Shown: one piece after another, positions 37,680 through 50,350 of the stretch
Layout: every line of letters starts with the position of its first letter
Numbering within the stretch: position 1 is the first letter of the stretch
From: Chaunax sp. Z400
Taxonomy: Eukaryota; Chordata; Actinopteri; Lophiiformes; Chaunacidae
DNA length: 64,000 nt
Assembly (NCBI GenBank): GCA_037577475.1
Contig: CM075195.1
Span: forward strand, 24,083,399 to 24,147,398
Direction: 5' to 3'
The notes under the pieces: generated by a model
What the model was told of the DNA's origin: nothing
Databases searched by the model: none
The model's input: the letters and a program-made list of their open reading frames with translations, nothing else
Made by a program: the position numbers and the translations under genes

Positions 37680-38580
37680 TACGGTTCACATCAGTAATTC
37701 CCTTGCTCTTCCATCTATGATGTAAATGCAGAGTGAATGGACGCAATCTCTGAGAGAGCTTTCGACAGTCTTGATGTATGCGTGCTCTTCTAACAGGAGG
37801 TACATTATTTTTCTGCCAATATTTGGAATTGTGCTCACTCTTATTGAGTCTCTGGCGGTGGTTTGGAAAGCCTTCAAAGCATTTTATTAAATACCATATG
37901 TTCCCCTGTGGTGTTTTGTTTTGTCAGTGTCTCGTCTGATGCTCGAGGGTGCAGCTCCTGCAGGAATACCAGCAGAGGTAATGCTCCTTGATCAGCCTGT
38001 CAGAGGTCATTGAGTACTACGGTGCATTGAGCTCAGATTAGATGTATTAAGGAAAACAATTCTTGGCTAGCTACATGGGGCTGAGGTCAATGTGTTTTTT
38101 ATACCCACATTTCAGCTGAAGTTTTTTTCTCCTCAAATGTAGAAGCAGCTCTAATTCATCGACCTGTTTCGAGAGTGTGTTTCTCTGTTGTTACATAAAT
38201 AAATGTTTATTGTCTTCTATCAAATTGAACACAAACTGAGGTTTTGAAGCTCATTGTACTGCTGGCATCTTCTTTTCTAATGTCGGTAAAAGCTTTCATG
38301 TGATTTTTCCAAGCTATCAGTATTGCGTCTGCACAAATACACAAAGTTGCTGCCCTCAGCTTTTCTGCTGTAATACTACAACCATAGTCAGCAGCGGCAT
38401 CTGAGCCAGGGAACATTTTTGACATATAGTTATCCCACCAGACACAGTTGGGAAATTGATTTTCCCCAGATCCAAGAGAGGAAATGACAAGGAGACAAAT
38501 CAATTTGTGTCTTTGTTTATTGGAACAATTTTCTCCTTTTTCAGGTGTGACCGTCAGAGGACACAAAGAAGGTATACAGC
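37680..38580. other. Unique-looking non-coding stretch
   Basis: No gene seen, but little low-complexity sequence. 38250-38410 and 37690-37900 read like conserved non-coding DNA. Minus-strand ORFs here (63 and 119 codons) have no recognisable domain. Confidence 0.3.
37928..37977 (+). other. Exon-like 50-nt segment, plus strand
   Basis: A pyrimidine/G tract ending TTTTGTTTTGTCAG precedes this segment and GTAATG follows it. Two of three frames are open; one reads SRLMLEGAAPAGIPAE. It lies within a stretch of unique-looking sequence. There is no partner exon on this strand, so it may equally be a conserved non-coding element or chance. Confidence 0.15.
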
Positions 38581-39141
38581 ATCTGTCATAAAACTTTATT
38601 CACAAAACTCTTGCCTTTATGCAGTATGTGTGTAGCTGCAAGCTGCAAATACACAAATCAACGGTGAAGTTAATGCAACACTTGATAACTTATTGTATTC
38701 AATCTGCAGCATTGATTTGTTTTCTGCATCTTTGTTGCTACATGTTTCCTGTTGAGATTTGCACAGTATATTGCAAAATGAACACACACTTAAACCCTGA
38801 TCATCAAGCTGGACTGTCCATTATGAATCATCAGTGTTGATGACCAAATAAGGAGCTTTCTGCACTCACAGGTCCATGAAAGCTACAGAAATCAAACATG
38901 ATGTGACAACTGTGTTGTGGGTAAGTGGTTACCAAGCAACTGACCTACAAAGAGTTGTCATTTAGGCCTAGTTTTGAATTGAATTGAGCAACAGTATTGA
39001 ACCAGCATCAACCAGTAGAGGACTGAGACAACACAGTGATGCCATTGCATTCTGAATTGTGATTCAATCGCTCCTGATGTAGGCACCGATGTGCATTAAA
39101 ATGAAAATGCTTTTGCTTAGCTTAGGAAAAAAGTTAATGGT

Positions 39142-39262
39142 GTAAACCTTCGCCAAAGCCGAACAATCCCACACGTCTTGTTGCTAAACTCATGTCCAAC
39201 TCCTCCACAAAGTTTAGTGGAAATCAGTTCAGTAGTTCTTGCACAAATATGGACAAATGTTG
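39142..39262 (+). repeat. Copy C (fragment) of the CCTCCGCCAAGG repeat
   Basis: ACCTTCGCCAAAGCCGAACA is followed by GGAAATCAGTTCAGTAGTTC, the typical interior of this family. Truncated on the right. Confidence 0.5.
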
Positions 39263-40269
39263 CTAATTTAAAAATATTGATGTGACTCAATTTGTCGAAG
39301 AATAAGAGACAGGGAGAGAGGAAACAAAACGGAAACACACTTTTTGAAATGGTCACTCAGTGTTATCTTGAAAACGTTGTGGAAATGCGCCGATTGACAA
39401 GTCAAATGTCCCCCTTGGCTCCCCCGTGGAACACCAAGCACACAGCTGAGCTTAAGGAAGCAAGAATGTGAGGAGAAATGAGAAAAGCCTCAGCCTATCT
39501 TCCTTTGGCTGAGAGTCTCTGCACCACTCTGCTCTGCTCTCTCTCTCTCAGTCTGCTCAGTCGCCTTTCTTTATTAAAAGAAACACATGTAGCGTCGGGG
39601 CATCCAAGTATGAAATTCAATTCTTATCCCCAAAACAGTGTTTTTATTAAAGTTATTATCACGGCAACCAGGCGGGCCTGGTCAAGGCCAGCTCGGCTTA
39701 GCCCGGCTCTGCTGTGTGGGTACATACTGTACAAGGAGGGAGGGGACAGAGAGTATTAGGGAAGGAGAGTGGAGCAAAGAGGACGAGAGACAGAGAGTAA
39801 TTGTAGGAAAGAGAGAGGGAGGATGCTGTGTGATCAAGGCAGGGAAGGATTGGGGCAGTCAGCAGCAGGGTGACAAGAGGGTCTTAATTTGCCCAAAAGG
39901 CTGCTCAGCATCTTATGCAATTTAACCAGGACGTGCATGACTTGAGTTGGGGTCAGCATCCCGGCATGGTCCAGAGAATGTCTGCAACTCTTTAGGCTTC
40001 AAATATTTTTCTTCCATTTTAAATGCAAAACTATAGTTCAGTACGTTGTATTGAGCTTTGAGTGGTGCGAAATCGTGAATGATCAAAAAGTGGCACTGTG
40101 CCTGACCGTATCCTGTGTAGACACTGAGGAACTCGGCTACTGCAATGTTAACATGCCGCTGAGCTGCTACCCAGCTTGTTTCCATGTGTATTAGATAATG
40201 TGCTTTGTAAAAAGTGTAACTGTGCAAACTGGATTTACTGAAGATAACTCACTTGAAAACACCGGCTTA

Positions 40270-41540
40270 AGAAATGAAGCTCTACCGAAAGCTCGGTCAG
40301 GAGGACTATGTCTTTGCACACTTAGGGTGCTTTCACACCTGAAAGGCCGAACCGAGGCTCATTGTTACGTTGTATATGTTTGATCTGGTTAGTTTTGGTT
40401 TCATGTTGCCATTTTCCAAGCGCACTAAAAAACTTTTCATGACATACCTACATCCTGTTGTCTTCATCTACGAGGGCTGCATCTCTGTGTTTGATGATTG
40501 GTTGTCCAGAATGCTGTCCAGATCATCGTAACAAGGAAAATCGCCAGTCTCATTTATCAACGCACCACTTTCATTGATGGCATCGAGCACCTTAGCTCTC
40601 CCATCCTCTCATATCCTCGCTCTCTGTCTCTCATCTTAGCAAAGTTTCAGGGTTTTATGTGTTTTTTCCGGTTGACGTTTGATTCCTTCATCGGATAATC
40701 TCACTATTAAATACATTGTTTATTCCTCTCCCCATGTGTTTCCTCGATTCATTTTTAACTTCTTCCATTTGTTTTTCGTCTTCTTCTTTTTATTGGTGAT
40801 GGTAGCCTGCTGTAACTTCCTGGAATTGGTTCACAAGTCCGAACCATCCAAAAAAAGTGCTTTCACACTGTAAAAAAACCAAACCATGATTAACTTTGAT
40901 AGGACCGAGACCACCTCTTTTTCTAAGACCAAAGGCCGCGTGTTTTTATCTCGACCTTGGTCCAGGGGAGGTTTCACACCTGCAATTTTGGTCCAGATCA
41001 AACCGAAAAGTCCAAAAGTTCAGACCAAATGAGGAGGTGTGAAAGCACCCTCAGGCTTATCTTTCACAGCATCCTGTCATTCACATCTGTCATGAATGCT
41101 CAGTCTTTCCTGCTGTCATTTTCTGGAGCTGTCATTTGAGATACCAGCTGTTCCCATTGGCCGCTCACATCTCTCCAATAGCACAGCGACACACTTCCAT
41201 TGTCACCTTGCTGCTGTCATTTTATATATATTACTCTCTGTAACTCTGCTGCTGTTAAGAGCGCCCTCCACCTCCCCATCACCACACAGTCTTCACAGAT
41301 TCATCAACTTCATCATTTCATCATCCTCATCAGTGTCAGCAGAGTCATCAGCCACCACCACCACCATTGTCTGGACTGCATATATCTTGCTGCTCTCCAT
41401 GAACAATCTAAGTGCCAAAGACTTTCTAATAGGCTTATTCTAATCATAGCTGCACCCACCATTGAGGTCACAAAGGACCAGACCTCTGTATTTTTTTTCC
41501 AGCTGTATATAATGAATATCATTGCTGAAAGATAACTCTA
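40270..41540 (+). repeat. Second copy of the 14-kb dispersed repeat, split by a MITE
   Basis: 40270-40324 (AATGAAGCTCT...TTTGCACACTT) and 41051-41540 (CCTGTCATTCACATCTGTC, CCAATAGCACAGCGACACAC at 41175) align in order with 14045-14560. The gap between them is exactly the MITE at 40325-41050. Confidence 0.6.
40325..41050 (+). mobile_element. 726-bp MITE, copy 2
   Basis: GGGTGCTTTCACACCT and AGGTGTGAAAGCACCC are perfect inverted ends, flanked by TTA and TCA (one mismatch in a 3-bp duplication). Interior blocks match copy 1 (10981-11557) in reverse: TTTTCATGACATACCTACATCCTG, GGTCCAGATCAAACCGAAAAG and others (pieces). Non-coding. Confidence 0.75.
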
Positions 41541-43446
41541 CTTTGGTGCTCCAAAGATATTGTACAACGCCAATATCACTGACTTTCTCATCTCGTTCTT
41601 ACTGCAACCACTGTTCAATACAGTGGTTCTGTAATTACATCTACAAACCGGACAGGCAGCTGAATCTACTGTAGCATGACACAGGAAACTACAGACGTTT
41701 ACTAGTGGACTGCTGATAGTTCAATGACAGTCTTCCCCAAATATCATCTGACAAATAGCGCCTATGCGGTCGTGCACTGTTTACATGCTAAACAGTGGCA
41801 GTCCATCATGATAGTTCACTTGAATGAATTAAGTTGCTCATTAGGTAACATTAATTCCAGCCATCCAATGTCAGACCGGTAAACTTAAAAGGTTGAAATG
41901 TTTTTCTTTCAGTTCAGTTTGTGTAAAGGGTTGAAAACATGTCAAATGAGATACTCCTTTTTGTTTTTGTTTTTATTGTAAGATCAACTCAGCCGAGGCC
42001 GCTAACATTTGCATATAAATATCAATTGACCCTGTGTTTACTTTCTGCACTGACAGATGAAAATGAAAAGAGGACTGCGACAGTCATAGCTCAGCTTTGG
42101 GAAAGGAAGTGACACAGGACAAGGGGAGACAGGGGAAAAAGAGAGAAGGCGATGAAGGTGATGAGAGAGGAAGAGCAGACACTGCCCCCTGTGACCAGGA
42201 TAGGGTCAGCGTCACATCCCTGTGCTGTTCAACACAAACAAAACCTGACTGGATCACATTCAAACAATGCAGGCCTAACATATGTGGAATTTAGAGATTC
42301 ACACATCAATGCTCACATTTTCCACTACAATTCAGTTTACTGCACTTTTTTAAAATCAATTTAGTCCTTTCTATGAATTTCAAACAATTGTATGTCTTTG
42401 TAATTTAATTCCTAATTACATCTTCAATGGTTCCATTGGTGCCACTGTTAGATCTTTCTGCTATGAATCTTCCTCTTGTCCTTCCCAGCAGTAAATACAC
42501 ACTCGGGGTCGGCTAACCCTGTCTATGCCTCAGAGAAAACAACGCATTGTGGCTAAGCAATTCTGACAGGCCTGCCCTTTTTACACATGAGGAGGACAAA
42601 GAAGGGAAGGAAGAACATAGTGCTGAGTTATTGCCAGATAGGGGGGTCATCGAGGAACCATGCGAACAAGTGAGGAGGAAGTGAGGGAGGACAGGGAGAA
42701 GAGAAAGAGACAATGATGGGGGTCACGGTGGGACTCAGGAAAACAAATTTGGGCATCACAGAGAGGCTGGCTGATTGGCTGACTGATTTGGTGGGAGGCT
42801 GTATCATTGGCTTGCCTTAAATACTTGCAGGATGCATGGATGCCTGACTGTATTTCTGACCACCAAGTTTGTTTATTGATTTGGTGGCAAGTTGCATGGA
42901 GGGCCAGCTAGGCAACAGGGTGCGTGACTGGCATAAAGTTTGGCTGCTTCCCTCTTTGGAAGGCTAGTTGACTTTCTATGCTTTTATTATTCATCCCCTG
43001 CACCTGATGATGTGGGTCACACTCAGTTTTAACCAGCTGGGGCTGCAGACAGGCAGATAGGCGCTGCAGTGAGCAAGGCTCTTAAGCTACAGCCTGCAGC
43101 AATACAACACAGGCTGCAGCATCAGCAGAATCTTAATATATTGTAGTTTACTGAGTTACACTTTGTTAGTTTGAACCCAGGACATATACTTTACAGACTT
43201 TTCAACCCCTGATTCACCCGTGTGATTTCTGAGAGTTAGGTGGTAAGATTGATGTGTCTCACTCTCTGTTGACAATTTCACAGCTGGTTGGTTTAGCTTA
43301 GCATAAAGACACTGTCAAAGAATTTTATTGTCCACAATATCAGTACCTCAGTACTCAGCACTAAGTACTTACTCAGAACTTAGTAGAGGTACAACAGTAC
43401 CTCTATTAGTCACAGTTTGACAGGTTATATGTTATTCTGACTTTAC
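41541..43446. other. No gene recognised
   Basis: AT-rich DNA with GA-rich patches (42110-42180, 42600-42710). No transposon end or exon-like segment stands out. Confidence 0.4.
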
Positions 43447-43963
43447 TAGTCCCTCCAGGATTTTGCAGGCCCTTATTGGGATTGTTGTAGCCTTAAATGT
43501 GTCAAAAGTTGCGGTGCATGGTGTAATATTTTCAGGCATTTTACAAATATATAATTAATATAATTAATCACATTTATCAATATTTGCCATGGGGAGCTCT
43601 GTATTTGCAGGGTTGTGTTTAAAATGTCCCACTACCTTGCGACACTTTGCCAATGCAGCACTAAACCTGCTGTCACTAAGGCAAACAGTGATTGTTCTCT
43701 GTAACATAATACAAGGCATGTGCTCGAATTGAAGCTTTCTTGCTGCAACTACCATGTTTCGAGCGCTGTCTGTTCCGACTGTGCTGACCTTATGAGATTG
43801 CTGTGATTGGTGAAACTCACGGCAAACTACAATAATTGGACAAAAGTTGCAAATAAGTTGCTGTGATTGGACAAAATTGCTAAGTCTCACAGAATTCCTG
43901 GGGACTGTTTGAATTTTGCATTAAATGTTGTGATCCTGACATCGCGAAATCCTTGAGGGACTG
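43447..43963 (-). pseudogene. hAT element relic with decayed transposase segment
   Basis: Inverted ends AGTCCCTCCAGGATTTTGC and (reversed) GCGAAATCCTTGAGGGACT are typical of a teleost hAT family. On the minus strand the interior encodes TVGTDSARNMVVAARKLQF, EHMPC, then LAKCRKVVGHFKHNPANTEL. This matches the catalytic-core region of ZBED-like hAT transposases, where a D.A.NM block carries a conserved Asp. Only about 65 residues survive; neither the N-terminal zinc finger nor the dimerisation end is present. The flanks share CTTTA, a possible remnant of an 8-bp target duplication (5 of 8 matching). Confidence 0.7.
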
Positions 43964-46738
43964 CTTTATACATAAAAATCTAAAAAAGTAGAAAAATAAA
44001 ACAACAAATCACCTTATTATAGGTAGTTATGTGTGGACTATGTTTTAGCTGGGAACAGTCAATTTCTGGTCTATGCAGGTTATGTAAGCTATTTACTCTA
44101 GTCAGGAAATAGTCTGACACATTCTGTCATTTTCACAACTTGTTTTTGTGCAGACAAAATAAAAAGTTATAGCAGGCGCTAGTACCGTAGTAAGAGATTA
44201 TCACATTTGGACGGAGTCAGGGTTGCTAATTTCATGTCTAAAGTTAGGCTACAATGGGCTGCTTGTGGTTGTGTCATATTTACAATACAGACAGGAGAGT
44301 GGCATTTTTAATTTACATCCACAATTCCACAAAGTGCTTTGAGTATAACACCCTTGGAAACTGCACAGAATGCCAAATAAATTTACCTAAACCCTAGATC
44401 TGTTTTGTGTTTCTGCCTTAGAAAGCACTCCTGAATAGAGACGAGGTTATTACCAGGCCTCTAGGGTAACCACTTTCACTTTTCCAGCAGTTGTGAAACA
44501 GGAGATTTTCATTTGTCTTGAAAAGCTGCAGCATTTATTAAATGTCACACTGCCTACAACCTGCTGTAGTTGCTGCCAGACTGATAACATACAAAAAGCT
44601 AATGTTAACAGAACTCCGCTCCTTTCGTATTCATGGTCACTTTATGGTTAGTGTTATCATCACCCCTCCCCCCCCCCTCTCTCTGTTCTGCTATTACAAT
44701 AAGATGAAACCTTTGTCTCAGAATAGGCTGCAGGCAGAAAGACTAAAGACTGCTGTAACAACAGGAGAGAAAGGAAGTCCTACATCAGAAATCAGTGATT
44801 TCCAGTGTTTTAACTCCTCTTTTTAGTATTGAATCAGAGGGATAATAAAACAAATGGGATCAAATGGAATGGTTACAATGCTGCCGTTCATAATTTGATC
44901 ATAGAAACACAAAAATAACCATCCCAATGGCTATTAAACTGGATTGAACTGAACCGCACTGCTTGGTGGAAACAACACTAAATTCTGGATGAGAGAGTGA
45001 ATAAGTGTATTTGCCAAAACATCAAGCGAGTCCTTTAAGAGTAAATTGTCAAAGACCATGTCTCTATAAACTACACAGCCTGAGAAAAGAAATAACCAAG
45101 CCGTTCTCATTCCAGGATGTCAAACGCTGACACCACTTTGTCCTGGCCCTGGGCGCCTCATCCAGACACACAAGGTAACTCTTTGCATCAGTGCAAAGCC
45201 TTCCAGACAGGCTCAGGCACTAAAAGTTTGATATCAGATGGGATGTAAACCCTGGACTGCTGGAAGGTCCGTGTGTTTGATCCACTTTACGTAAAAACCC
45301 ACCTCCGCCTCTTTATAGTATGTTGGGTTGAGAGTTTATTAGGTTCCTTAAAAGATGTTTAGGTGGTAGCATCTTGCATTCTGACAATAAAACCCACGTT
45401 TAATCCTCTCTTTAAGAGATTATACTTACATATTTGAAGCACAGTGGTAATTATTTTTACTAATTGTGATACCTGTGTCTGTGAATTATTAGTGTGTCTG
45501 TCCATTTTTAAACTGTTAATCTTTTTTTGTGCACAGGTCTCTCTTGATCCAGAATGCATTGACGCTACCTGTTTAAATAAAGGATGACATAAACTCATAG
45601 GGGTCTCTGCTGTGAATTCTGTTCTCACCTTATGTGACGGGGTGGACAAACATCAAAATGTTTTCCTGATTGGATCCATGGCTTTTTTCGGTTTTCACTC
45701 ATATTCACTTGTAAACCTAGTTTTTTAATCGAGCTATTTGCGGCTGTTTTTCTGGTCCGTTTCTCTGCAGCCATTTTTGACTGTGGTGAAAATAGATCGA
45801 ATAGATAGTCTGTATATCTACAGCCTGGATAATGACTTGACTCTTCAGTGGAAACTTAGCTATTATTTTGGCTGGGCCCATGCTGTAACCCTTAAACCAT
45901 CATCTGCTACCCTAATGTACCTTGACCATCCCTTTTATTACCTTCATCTTGCCGTCTTTCGCTCTTTCAGACCTTCCTTCACACCATGAAAATCATTTCA
46001 TACACTTCCATCCCTCTTCTTTGCACCTTTACTCTGTCCCTAGTAGAAATAAAATGCCTACAAATGGAAGAGAGATCAAGAAAAAAAAGAATAAAGGGTT
46101 TTATATCCACATTACAAGTAATCGGATAACACACTGCTTTCATCAGAATCCTGAATGGGTGATTTTTTTTTACAGAGAACTAAACAACCTGGATGTAAAT
46201 AATTAATTTACTTCTATCGTTTCTCAGTGAGCCGACTATCCATTCTTGGCAGCTCAGAATCTCCTAGTCTTCTCTGACATCTTTCATTAATTCCAGATGA
46301 AGTGAGGAGTAGCGATGGAGATTTCCCCTGTGGCAAGATGGAGATGCTGTGATTAATACCAGAGAGTGAGCTTGAAGAGAAAACAGGAGAGGATGACATG
46401 GCGGGGATATAAAAGGGGGAGAAGAAGGGGGAGAATAGACAGGTATAACATGAGAGGAGAGATGATGTAGGGTGAGGTGAGGACGTTGCCTAAGGTGGAT
46501 AGGCGATGAAAATGAACTAGATTATAAGTCAGGAATTAAAGTTGAAACTTTTATGTACCACCACAAAAAGCAAGGAGTGATGTCTTTTTGTTTAGTGATC
46601 AATGTCTTCAGTCTCAGTACTGTGTTCAGCGCAGCACCTACTCACAGTTATTCATTCCACCATTTCACACTATTTCTGCAGCCTGTCTCTCATCATAAGG
46701 TAAAATATTAAGACACTAAGTGTAAATCCACAGGCCAA
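43964..46738. other. No gene recognised
   Basis: AT-rich. 45108-45176 holds the forward copy of the short repeat seen at 37086. Its CATTCCAG and CACAAG|GTAACT flanks mimic an exon. A C-run lies at about 44666-44677. Confidence 0.4.
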
Positions 46739-46740
46739 TG

Positions 46741-48215
46741 TACACTCAACAAAAATACAATAATAATATTGAAGTAAAAGATTTGTAGTGTTTGTCTGTG
46801 CACACAAAACGCTCATCCCCCTCACATTTTGTTCACAAATGTATTTAAAGTTAGTGAGCATTTGTCCTTGATGGAGATAATCCATCCAGCTGACAGGTGG
46901 CGCACAGCAAGATGCAGATTGAACAACATGATTATTGCACAGGTGTGTGTTGGGATGGTCATAATAAAAAGCCACTCGAAAACGTTCAGTTTAATCAGAC
47001 AACACAATGCCACAGATGTCGCAGATTTCGAGGGAGCGTGCAATCGTCACGCTGACTGCAGGAATATCCGCCAGAGCTGTTGACCATTCAGTTTATTTCT
47101 CTACCATAATACCATAACAGTACATTCAACCGGCCTCACAACCACAGGCTGTTGGTCACCACACCAGCCCAGAACCACCACATCCAGCTTCTCCACCTGG
47201 GAGATGGTCAGAGACCAGACAACTGAGGCAACAGCTGGTTTGCATAACCAAAGACTGTCAGCACAAACCATTTCAGGGAAGCTCACCTGCATATTCGGCA
47301 TCCACACCAGGGTCTTAGCCTGATTGCAGTGTTTTCATAACCAACTTCAGAGGGCAAATGTTCATCTTTGATGGCGTTTGGCACATTGGAGAAGAGTTCC
47401 CTTCACAGATGAATCCCAGCGTGTATGGTGGTGTGTAGGTTAGAGGTTCCCAAAGAGGGCGTCACCAATAGTGGGGTCAGGAGATGATTTCCAGAAATCA
47501 AATAGAACAAAAAATTATTAGAAATAGTCTATTTTAACCATCATTGTTACAAAAGATAAATAGTAGTTAAATTTAAGATAAATTCATGCAAATAATATTT
47601 ACATGTGTGCAAGCATAAGTTATGGACAAAGAACACAGGTGCATTTTCTTGATTCCAGTTGGAATGCACAGATGCACCGTGACGAAAACCTGAGGCTGTT
47701 GTCGTTGCATTCGTCAACCACCGTCACCTCATGTTGCAGCACGATAATGCATGGCTCCATGTTGCAAGGATGTGGTCACACTGTACACCTGGAAGCTGAA
47801 AACATCCCAGTTCTTGCATGGCCTGCAAACTCACCAGACATGTCACCCATTAAGCATCTTTGGGATGCTCTAGATCGTCATGTTCGACAGCATGTTCCAG
47901 CTCCTGCCTACAGTATATCCAGCAACTTCGTGCAGCCATTGAAGAGGAGTGGATCAACATTGAACAGGCCACAATCAACAAACTGAAAATGGTGGTCACA
48001 CCAGATACCGTCTTCAAAAAAATGCTATATCTCTATCCACCAGTCATGTGATTGATATTGCAGTAGCCAATAAACGTCTTTTTTCAAACTGCACATTTTA
48101 GAGTGGCCTTTTTTTTATGACCATCCCAACACACACCTCAATAATCCTGTGCCATAATCATGTCGTTAAATCTGCATCTTGCTATGTTGATGGATTTATC
48201 CTAATCTAGGGCAAA
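46741..48215 (+). pseudogene. Tc1/mariner element with broken transposase
   Basis: Begins ACACTCAACAAAAATACAA and carries long sub-terminal inverted repeats: GATAATCCATCCAGCTGACA, GCACAGGTGTGTGTTGGGATG and AAAAGCCACTC on the left, mirrored on the right by GAGTGGCC and CATCCCAACACACACCTC. Transposase relics read on the plus strand. An N-terminal region from about 47000 is frame-shifted. A C-terminal region at about 47740-48000 includes VLAWPANSPDMSPIKHLWDA, where the usual Glu of the SPD..PIEH catalytic block is Lys. The gene is split at about 47447-47605 by unrelated sequence. The right end is worn beyond about 48200. Confidence 0.85.
47447..47605. other. Foreign segment inside the Tc1 transposase
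   Basis: GGTTCCCAAAGAGGGCGTC, AATAGTGGGGTCAGGAG and ATGATTTCCAGAAATC are not part of Tc1 and resemble pieces of fish hAT-type elements. Transposase sequence resumes at AAGTTATGGACAAAGAACAC, with some transposase sequence lost. Origin uncertain. Confidence 0.45.
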
Positions 48216-49379
48216 TGTAAACAAAGAAAGGAAGGTGGAGGCAAATATTTAGAATCACTAGTGAAATTACGGACACTGGTGGTTAAGAAAACATTTTCTT
48301 ATAGTTGTTTCCATGCAGCATTTGATGCCCAGGATTTTTACGGCCACTGGTTTCTTTGATATGACTGTGTCATAAGTAAGGCCCTGGACCTGCCTGTCAG
48401 TGCAAGAGTGCTCTGTCTCCCTTGCCTCTAATCAAGCTCCAGGAAGATGCCAGGTTGGGTTTTCAGCCTGAGTGCATGGGATGTGGATGGTGCAACCATC
48501 ACTGTCAGGAGAGGACATTACCTGAAGCAGCCCTAGTCAAAACGCTGACAGGCTGGAGAGATGGGAGACGAGAGGAGGATTCAATGAGCAGTTTAGCCAG
48601 TCAGTCAGTCCAACAGGAAGTGCACACGAATCAAATTAAAACATTTTAGCTATACAGTTTCTACGTATTCATTATTATTATGATTTATATATATACAACC
48701 TGGGATGTCAGCTAACCTTTAGTTTTGTTTGTTGAGCAGGTCACTTATAATGAAGGCAATGGAAATTTAAAATGTCTGTGAGAGGAAAAGGTCTGTTTGC
48801 CACTTTGCTCTATAGTAATAAAAGTGTATCACTCTCTCCTCAGTGTTTATTATGGTATAGTTGTTGCTCCTGGGGCATTATTGCATCTCTCCACCACAGA
48901 ACAACCTCATCATCCAGAGGCTTTCACTACCTTCTCCACTGAAATTATGTTCATTATGTGGATTTAGCTTGATATGAGCTGCTACAACGTCGGATAACAT
49001 CAAGACAGTCCTATTCCATTTTAAACATTTTGAGAGAAACACCAGAGATAACCAGCTAGAGATATCCTTAAATGTACAGCTCCTTATGTTACCGCTAGCT
49101 AAGCTTCTTCTCTTACAAATGACTACAGTTTCATTGGCATTGTTGATGTTTTCTTTTGTTTTCAGCCAAAGGACTGTAAAAGTTAGCCAACATTATTGGC
49201 AGATGACATGTTACTGAAATGTAAGAACTGCTTCATCGTGCAAAAGGCCAAACAGCTGTGTACTTTTTCTTCAGATGGTTAGATTTAATGTATGCATGAT
49301 TCCAGCAATGATGCAGGAGATGATGATGATGCATTCTTTCAATAAAACTGTATTGAAACACTTTATAAGACGCTCTGTT
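48216..49379. other. No gene recognised
   Basis: AT-rich. A 75-codon plus-strand ORF at 48422 has a Cys/His-rich start but no recognisable family. Confidence 0.4.
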
Positions 49380-50025
49380 TCTTCATTTCTTACCAACAGA
49401 CCACAATTGGTAAGAATAGGTACAGTAACTATACATCCACATCCCTCATCCTGAACACAGGTGTGCCGCAGGGCTGTGTGCTCAGTCCGGCCCTCTTCAC
49501 CATGTTCACACATGACTGCACCCTCATTCACGCCTCCAACACCATAGTGAAGTTTGCTGATGACACCACTGTAGTGGATCTCATAGCGAACAACAAGGAG
49601 ACACACAACAGAGAGGAGGTACAACATCTGACCAAGTGGGGTTCAGACAACAACCTGGTCCAGAATACTGTATCCCTCACACCTCCTATCTGGTGAAGAA
49701 AGTGCAACAGAGACTCTTTTTCCTCAGGAAACTAAACCAGGCAGTTTCCCCTCTCAGCTGCTGGTAAACATTTACAGAGGTGCTATAGAAAGCATCCTCT
49801 GTCACTGTGTAACTCTGTGGTATGCCAGCTTGCCTCGCACAGAACAGGAAGGACTTGGGCCAGGTGGTAACAGCTCAAAGGATTGTGTGAGATCCACTCC
49901 CAGACCTGAACACAGTGAATGCTAGCCGCCTCCACAAGAAAGCCAGCAGCATCAGCAGAGACCAACCCATATATTTTGCACAGTTTTATCAATGTAGACT
50001 GCGCTATTACCTGGTCCTTCTCACA
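49380..50025 (+). pseudogene. LINE (CR1/L2/Rex1-type) reverse transcriptase relic
   Basis: The plus strand reads TNRPQ (one frame), then LILNTGVPQGCVLSPALF, HDCTLIH and IVKFADDTTVVDLIA, which are conserved reverse-transcriptase blocks. FADD is the catalytic motif of the palm domain. After NNL there is a deletion, and a later part resumes as YLVKKVQQRLFFLRKLNQ with stops and frameshifts to about 50020 (CRLRYYL). The 5' half, with the endonuclease, is absent. Inactive copy. Confidence 0.8.
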
Positions 50026-50300
50026 AGAATGACTGGATGCATGTTCTGTCTGACGTCTGTGCGTCTCTCTACAATCGTCTGCAACTCAACATGAGATAGC
50101 TGAGCTTCTTCCTCAGGTTTCTCAGTCCAGTTGCATGGCATTTGTAAAAAGCACATCGAAGAAAATTATTACTCCTGCCCAATAAAACCTGCGTCCAACA
50201 ACAGTTTCTGCAGATGCAGGGGTTTTCTGTTCTTCTCCTGTTGCTCATCTTTGCCCTTCCTTCTAAATCATCAAAGATTCTGACTTTTACAATATCTTCA

Positions 50301-50303
<3 letters not shown>

Positions 50304-50347
<44 letters not shown>
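50304..50347. repeat. (AT)n microsatellite
   Basis: About 22 AT units. Confidence 0.97.

Positions 50348-50350
<3 letters not shown>

Noticed and set aside
45120..45175. Exon-like segment between CATTCCAG and GTAACT
   Set aside because: The sequence recurs in reverse at 37086, so it belongs to a dispersed repeat.
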